The notes under the pieces are model-generated. The model was given only the letters and a program-made list of their open reading frames with translations, ran no database searches and was not told the origin of the DNA. DNA of 64,000 nt, taken from Linanthus parryae (taxonomy: Eukaryota > Streptophyta > Magnoliopsida > Ericales > Polemoniaceae). Shown piece by piece: positions 60,335 through 64,000 of the stretch (the first letter of the stretch is position 1; each line of letters starts with the position of its first letter). The stretch is from the NCBI GenBank assembly GCA_023055425.1, contig JALGPY010000003.1, positions 53,925,891 to 53,989,890 on the forward strand. The letters run 5' to 3'. Position numbers and translations under genes: made by a program.

Positions 60335-62086
60335 AAGTTATTAGTTCAGAATTATAATTTAATTTTTGGCGTGCCTTTTTTCTGAGAATTTGTAGTTAGC
60401 AGCCATGTTAGTTTCATAAAATACGGTTTGGGTGGCTAGAGACATAAAATTCGGTTTGGGTGGCTATAGACAATTTACACAGTCGGGCTGGCTTCTTAAA
60501 GAAGGGTTTCAGTAGCCTATGTACTTGGTGTAGTGCAACGGGATTCTAGCTAACACCATTACATGAAACTAAAGCATTAATTTTCGCTCTAATACACTTA
60601 GAAAAATTAACAAATTTGGTTTCTGGATGGGCAACAAATTTTGTATCTTTGTGAAAACAACTACAGCTTCATCTTGTCCAAATTGAAGCTCAAGCCCAAC
60701 AACATATATATGAAGCTGTCTTCTCCGTCACTGCTCTCCAAAGCTCAATGGGGTTGTCTCTTTGTGTGATTCAAAAATAGTTGGTTGGTTGGAATCGGTT
60801 AAAAAACAATATCATCCGATGATTCAAGTGAAATCTGGCCTGCCCGGCGAGCATCTAATGATATTTTGATGCTCTCAATGTTACTACAATGTCACGAACA
60901 AACACAACCAAATAATTTCATCATATCCAGTCTTAGTTAAGGCTTTCAGTCTGCAAATTGCCGTACTATACTGGTGATTATAACAAAAGTCCGTCTTTAA
61001 AGTTGATTTTGTTTTCAGTTAGACAAATGTTTTTATTTACATACGCAGTGTATAAAAAAGGATTAGTTACCCAAAGAGGGTAACGGCAACATTGTCGTGA
61101 TCTGTGTAAAGTCGAGTTTAATGCCCAAACACCAATAGATGGTGCGTTGACTCAGTCATCACTAATAAACTATGAGAGATACACTTTGAGTGTGACAAGT
61201 CACATACCCGAAGTTTAACATTAACGCATCAAATGAGTACGGTTCGAGCAATGCGGGACGTTGTTATGAACGTAATTTAAAATAAGGATATAATCGATTG
61301 ATTTAGATTCGGTTTAAAAGACCTAAAAAAGAAAATTATCTAGCAATGACGAGGAAACTACATACATGACTGGGAAAGAAAGGATTTATGGGAGGTGAAA
61401 AGGCTTGAAGCTTCCCTATGGAGAAAAATTGACTGCAAGCCCTTATACACTAGAAAAATTAACAAATTTGGTTTCTTGAGGGGCAAAAATTGAGCACGCC
61501 ATAACCAACTTTGGTATCTGTGTGAAGACAACTACACCTTCATCTTGTCCAAATTGAAGCTCAAGCCCAACAACATATATATATGAAGCTGTCTTCTCGG
61601 TAACTGCTGCCCAAAGCTTAATGGGAAGAGTTGTTGGGTTGGTTGGAATCGGTTAAAAAACAATATCATCAGATCATTCAAGTGAAACTGGCCTGCGCGG
61701 GTAAGCATCTAGTGATATTTTGATGCTCACAAGGTTACTACAATATAACGAAGAAACACAACTAAATAGTTTAATCATATCGAGTCTAAGTTGACGTGTG
61801 ATTATACAAAAAAAATATTTATTTTCAGATAGACACAAATGTTCTATGCGGTGTATAAAAAGGATTAGTTACCCAAAGAGTGTAACACCAACATTACTGT
61901 TGGGGCATTGTCACAATCTATCTAGAGGATTCGTGTGTTTAATGCCCAAACACCAATATGTGGTGCGTTAACTTATTCAACAGTGATACACTACCAGAGA
62001 TACACTTTTTTGAGTGTGTCAATTTACAAACCCTAAGTTTAACAAAAACGCATCAAATTTGTATTTGTTCTTTTCAGTTCAACATA

Positions 62087-62327
62087 TTGTTTTGTTGATC
62101 TAAGAAATTGATAGGAAACGCTATATGAGCCTCTTGGTTTGCACAATACTAAATTATTTTTTTCAAGGGAGGGTTTCACTACAGTAGCTTGTATACTATT
62201 ATTAATATTAATATTATTATTAGTATTAGTATTATATTATTATTATCATCATCATCATCATTTTTATTCAACTCGACTCTTGCTGTTCCTTAGCGTTTCC
62301 TATCAATTTCTTAGATCAACAAAACAA
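62087..62327. repeat. Perfect 36-bp inverted repeat, unit 9
   Basis: Arms 62,087-62,122 and 62,292-62,327 are the same sequence as in unit 8, so the rearrangement was copied with the unit. Confidence 0.92.
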
Positions 62328-62972
62328 AAACAAATGCTACAATTTAGTTCCTTTTATATTTTTCTAGAAGTGAACAATTCAATTTTGCTATAGAGTAAAT
62401 GATGTGGCATTGCTCTAACCATACCGCACAGAACACATATTAAAGAAAAAGAATGAGCGGCAGACAAAAAAATAGATTTCCTGTATATCATGACATGTCA
62501 AGTGCTGTATTGATTAGAATACCATGTCAAACTTGCTCTTGGAGCAAACAATAATTACCCTCTCAATTGGCCACCAAAAGCTAATATAAAGCTAATTAGT
62601 TGTTCTTTTATATCCTTTTTCAACATCTTTATCTTGACGGGTTTCATATCTGGAAGCCAGGCAGCAGCCTTTCTTGGTCTTCTTATTCTCATGAGAGTAC
62701 CCCTGCCACAAAAGAGTCCTCCCTCGTCTCTAGCTTTCCTTGAGGCAAATAGTTTTTGAGTCGGAGCATTCGTCCTGTTTCTACCTACGCTTGTTGATTA
62801 CTTAGTAGAGAATGTTAGGACGGCGGAGGCGAAATCAGCTCTTCTCGTATAGAATCTAGACTTGTTGCTTGTTTTGAAACCCACCTAGGATCCCGGCTTC
62901 TTAGTACTTTATAATAGAGTGGGGGATCTAGTGGAAGATCTGGACCAAACACACTCAATTATTGCTTTTGCC

Positions 62973-63047
62973 TCCCACATTGAGCCATTGGCGACACTAT
63001 GAAAAAGTGACGAGTACATAAATAAAAAGTATTGCCCGTTGGGCAAC
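62973..63047 (+). promoter_or_regulatory. U1 gene 9 promoter, degraded
   Basis: The single upstream element reads tcccacattga (C-to-T at the conserved CpG). The region before the start has changed from tgcactggacaac to tgcccgttgggcaac-like sequence. TATA-like box retained. Likely weak. Confidence 0.8.
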
Positions 63048-63198
63048 ATACTTACCTGGACGGGGTCAATGGGTATCCAAGAAAACCCATGTCCTAGGGT
63101 TGTGGACTCCATTGCACATAGGAGTGGTATTGGTCTAAGACGTGGAGTCTACGTCATAATTTGTGGATGAGGGGGTCTGCGTCCGTGCGGCCCCTACC
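63048..63198 (+). ncRNA. U1: U1 spliceosomal snRNA, gene 9
   Basis: Right class with more private changes: catgtcc for catggcc after stem I, ggtattgg in stem II, and two transitions in the terminal stem (gggtctgcg, ccgtgcgg) that leave wobble pairs. The 3' flank ccgag differs from ccaag elsewhere. With its altered promoter it looks like the most decayed of the nine. Confidence 0.88.
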
Positions 63199-63710
63199 GA
63201 GTTATTAGTTCAGATATAATTTAATTTTTGGCGTGCCTTTTTTCTGAGAATTTGTAGTTAGCAGCCATGTTAGTTTCATAAAAAACGGTTTGGGTGGCTA
63301 TAGACAATTTACACAGTCAGGCTGGCTTCTTAAAGAAGGGTTTCAGTAGGCTATGTACTTGGTGTAGTGCAACGGGATTCCAGCTAACACCTTTACATGA
63401 AACTAAAGCATTAATTGTCGCTCTAATACACTTAGAAAAATTAACAAATTTGGTTTCCGGATGGGCAACAAATTTTGTATCTTTGTGAAGACAACTACAG
63501 CTTCATCTTTGTCCAAATTGAAGCTCAAGCCCAACAACATATATATGAAGTTGTCTTCTCGGTCACTGCTGTCCAAAGCTCAATGGGGTTGTCTCTTTGT
63601 GTGATTCAAAAAGAGTTGGCTGGCTGGAATCGGTTAAAAAACAATATCATCCGATGATTCAAGGGAAATCTGGCCTGCCCGGCGAGCATCTAATGATATT
63701 TTGATGCTCT
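63199..63710. repeat. Downstream part of U1 unit 9, interrupted by Copia
   Basis: It follows the U1 spacer and the start of the first internal duplication copy up to gatattttgatgctct, where other units continue with caatgttactac. No gene is seen. Two 60-codon frames in the region are artefacts of the repeat. Confidence 0.85.
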
Positions 63711-63828
63711 TGAAAGATTATGAAATTGTCCTGCTGGAATTCTGAATTTCATTAGCAATATAAACAAAGCTAATACAAGACTAATTACAGTTTAGTCTCT
63801 AAACTAAGTATAAGTTATCGCTATTACA
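63711..63828 (-). repeat. 3' LTR of the right-edge Copia
   Basis: 118 bp with TG..CA termini. The polyprotein stop codon (63,824-63,826) lies within it. Confidence 0.8.
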
Positions 63829-64000
63829 CCCCCGCAGTCGGAGCGGGAGAATGATGAACGTTCAGAGTGGAGTGGAACCTTTCAAATAACTGGCGAGGCA
63901 GACATTTGGTGAAGATATCCGCATACTGGAAGTCAGCGGGTATGTGAAGAACCCGAAGTTGGCCGAGACGAACTTTTTCCCGTACAAAGTGAAGATCGAT
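63824..64000 (-). CDS. Copia polyprotein C-terminus (RNase H), partial
   Basis: 58 codons remain open to the window edge, reading IDLHFVREKV, then LRVLHIPADFQYADIFTK and ending PAPTAGV-stop. This is the conserved C-terminal end of Copia RNase H (HFVRE, ADIFTK). No lesion is seen in this part. The N-terminal remainder lies outside. Confidence 0.9.
   Translation of the reverse strand: MDLHFVREKVRLGQLRVLHIPADFQYADIFTKCLPRQLFERFHSTLNVHHSPAPTAGV

Larger units (their letters stand above)
63711..64000 (-). mobile_element. Copia retrotransposon with a 118-bp LTR, continues beyond window
   Basis: 63,711-63,828 runs from TG to CA on both strands' reading (start tgaaagattatg, end ctattaca). On the - strand it follows a purine-rich ctgcggggg and a Copia RNase H C-terminus. 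It is therefore the 3' LTR of a reverse-oriented element inserted in U1 unit 9. Such a short LTR is seen in Ale/Retrofit-type Copia elements. The 5-bp target duplication should be gctct if the other end lies outside the window. Confidence 0.85.

Overview
The window is nuclear DNA from a flowering plant. It is AT-rich, made largely of nested transposable elements, and its genes carry spliceosomal introns with GT..AG ends. The elements are Copia retrotransposons with tRNA-iMet primer sites, a FAR1/MULE-type Mutator element and a Helitron. I cannot place the species.

Backbone: positions 14,757-63,710 are one tandem array with a period of about 2.9 kb. Each of nine units carries one U1 spliceosomal snRNA gene on the + strand, about 151 nt long. 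Each gene starts ATACTTACCTG, has the Sm site ATAATTTGTGG, and ends in a strong 3' stem-loop. Each has a plant snRNA promoter: a TCCCACATCGA upstream element, 35 bp, a TATA-like box, then about 30 bp to the start. The U1s form two sequence classes (genes 1-6 and 7-9) and all share an altered stem-loop I.

Left edge (1-14,756): a decayed Copia element (+ strand, LTR 215-698, truncated LTR 14,518-14,756) abuts the array through a CTAG microhomology. Nested in it is a second Copia (3,146-11,459, - strand, Angela/BARE-like, 1.4-kb LTRs, TSD ttatc) with a broken polyprotein.

Giant insertion (22,765-44,629): a 21.9-kb Mutator-like element lies inside U1 unit 3, flanked by a perfect 9-bp target duplication (catcattac) and short imperfect terminal repeats. 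From left to right it holds an intact 4-exon FAR1/MULE transposase (-), a 477-bp sequence repeated three times, a 10-exon Ulp1-type protease gene (-), a 716-bp sequence repeated about 7.5 times, a paralogous 11-exon Ulp1 gene (+), and a small GRF zinc-finger membrane protein gene (+). All genes point outward from the central array. Each Ulp1 gene is open throughout except for a single TAG. Carriage of Ulp1 genes recalls the Kaonashi-type MULEs. The HMG-box-like segment in the N-terminal half and the mirrored layout are the unusual parts.

Right part: a 1.84-kb non-autonomous Helitron (-) lies just downstream of U1 gene 6 (52,722-54,564). Units 7-9 are more diverged and have lost or altered promoter elements. 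Units 8 and 9 share a 36-bp inverted duplication around their microsatellite. At 63,711 the array is interrupted by another Copia (-) with a complete 118-bp LTR, and its polyprotein runs off the window end.

Exon coordinates were derived by eye from splice consensus and phase consistency and may be off by a base or two.
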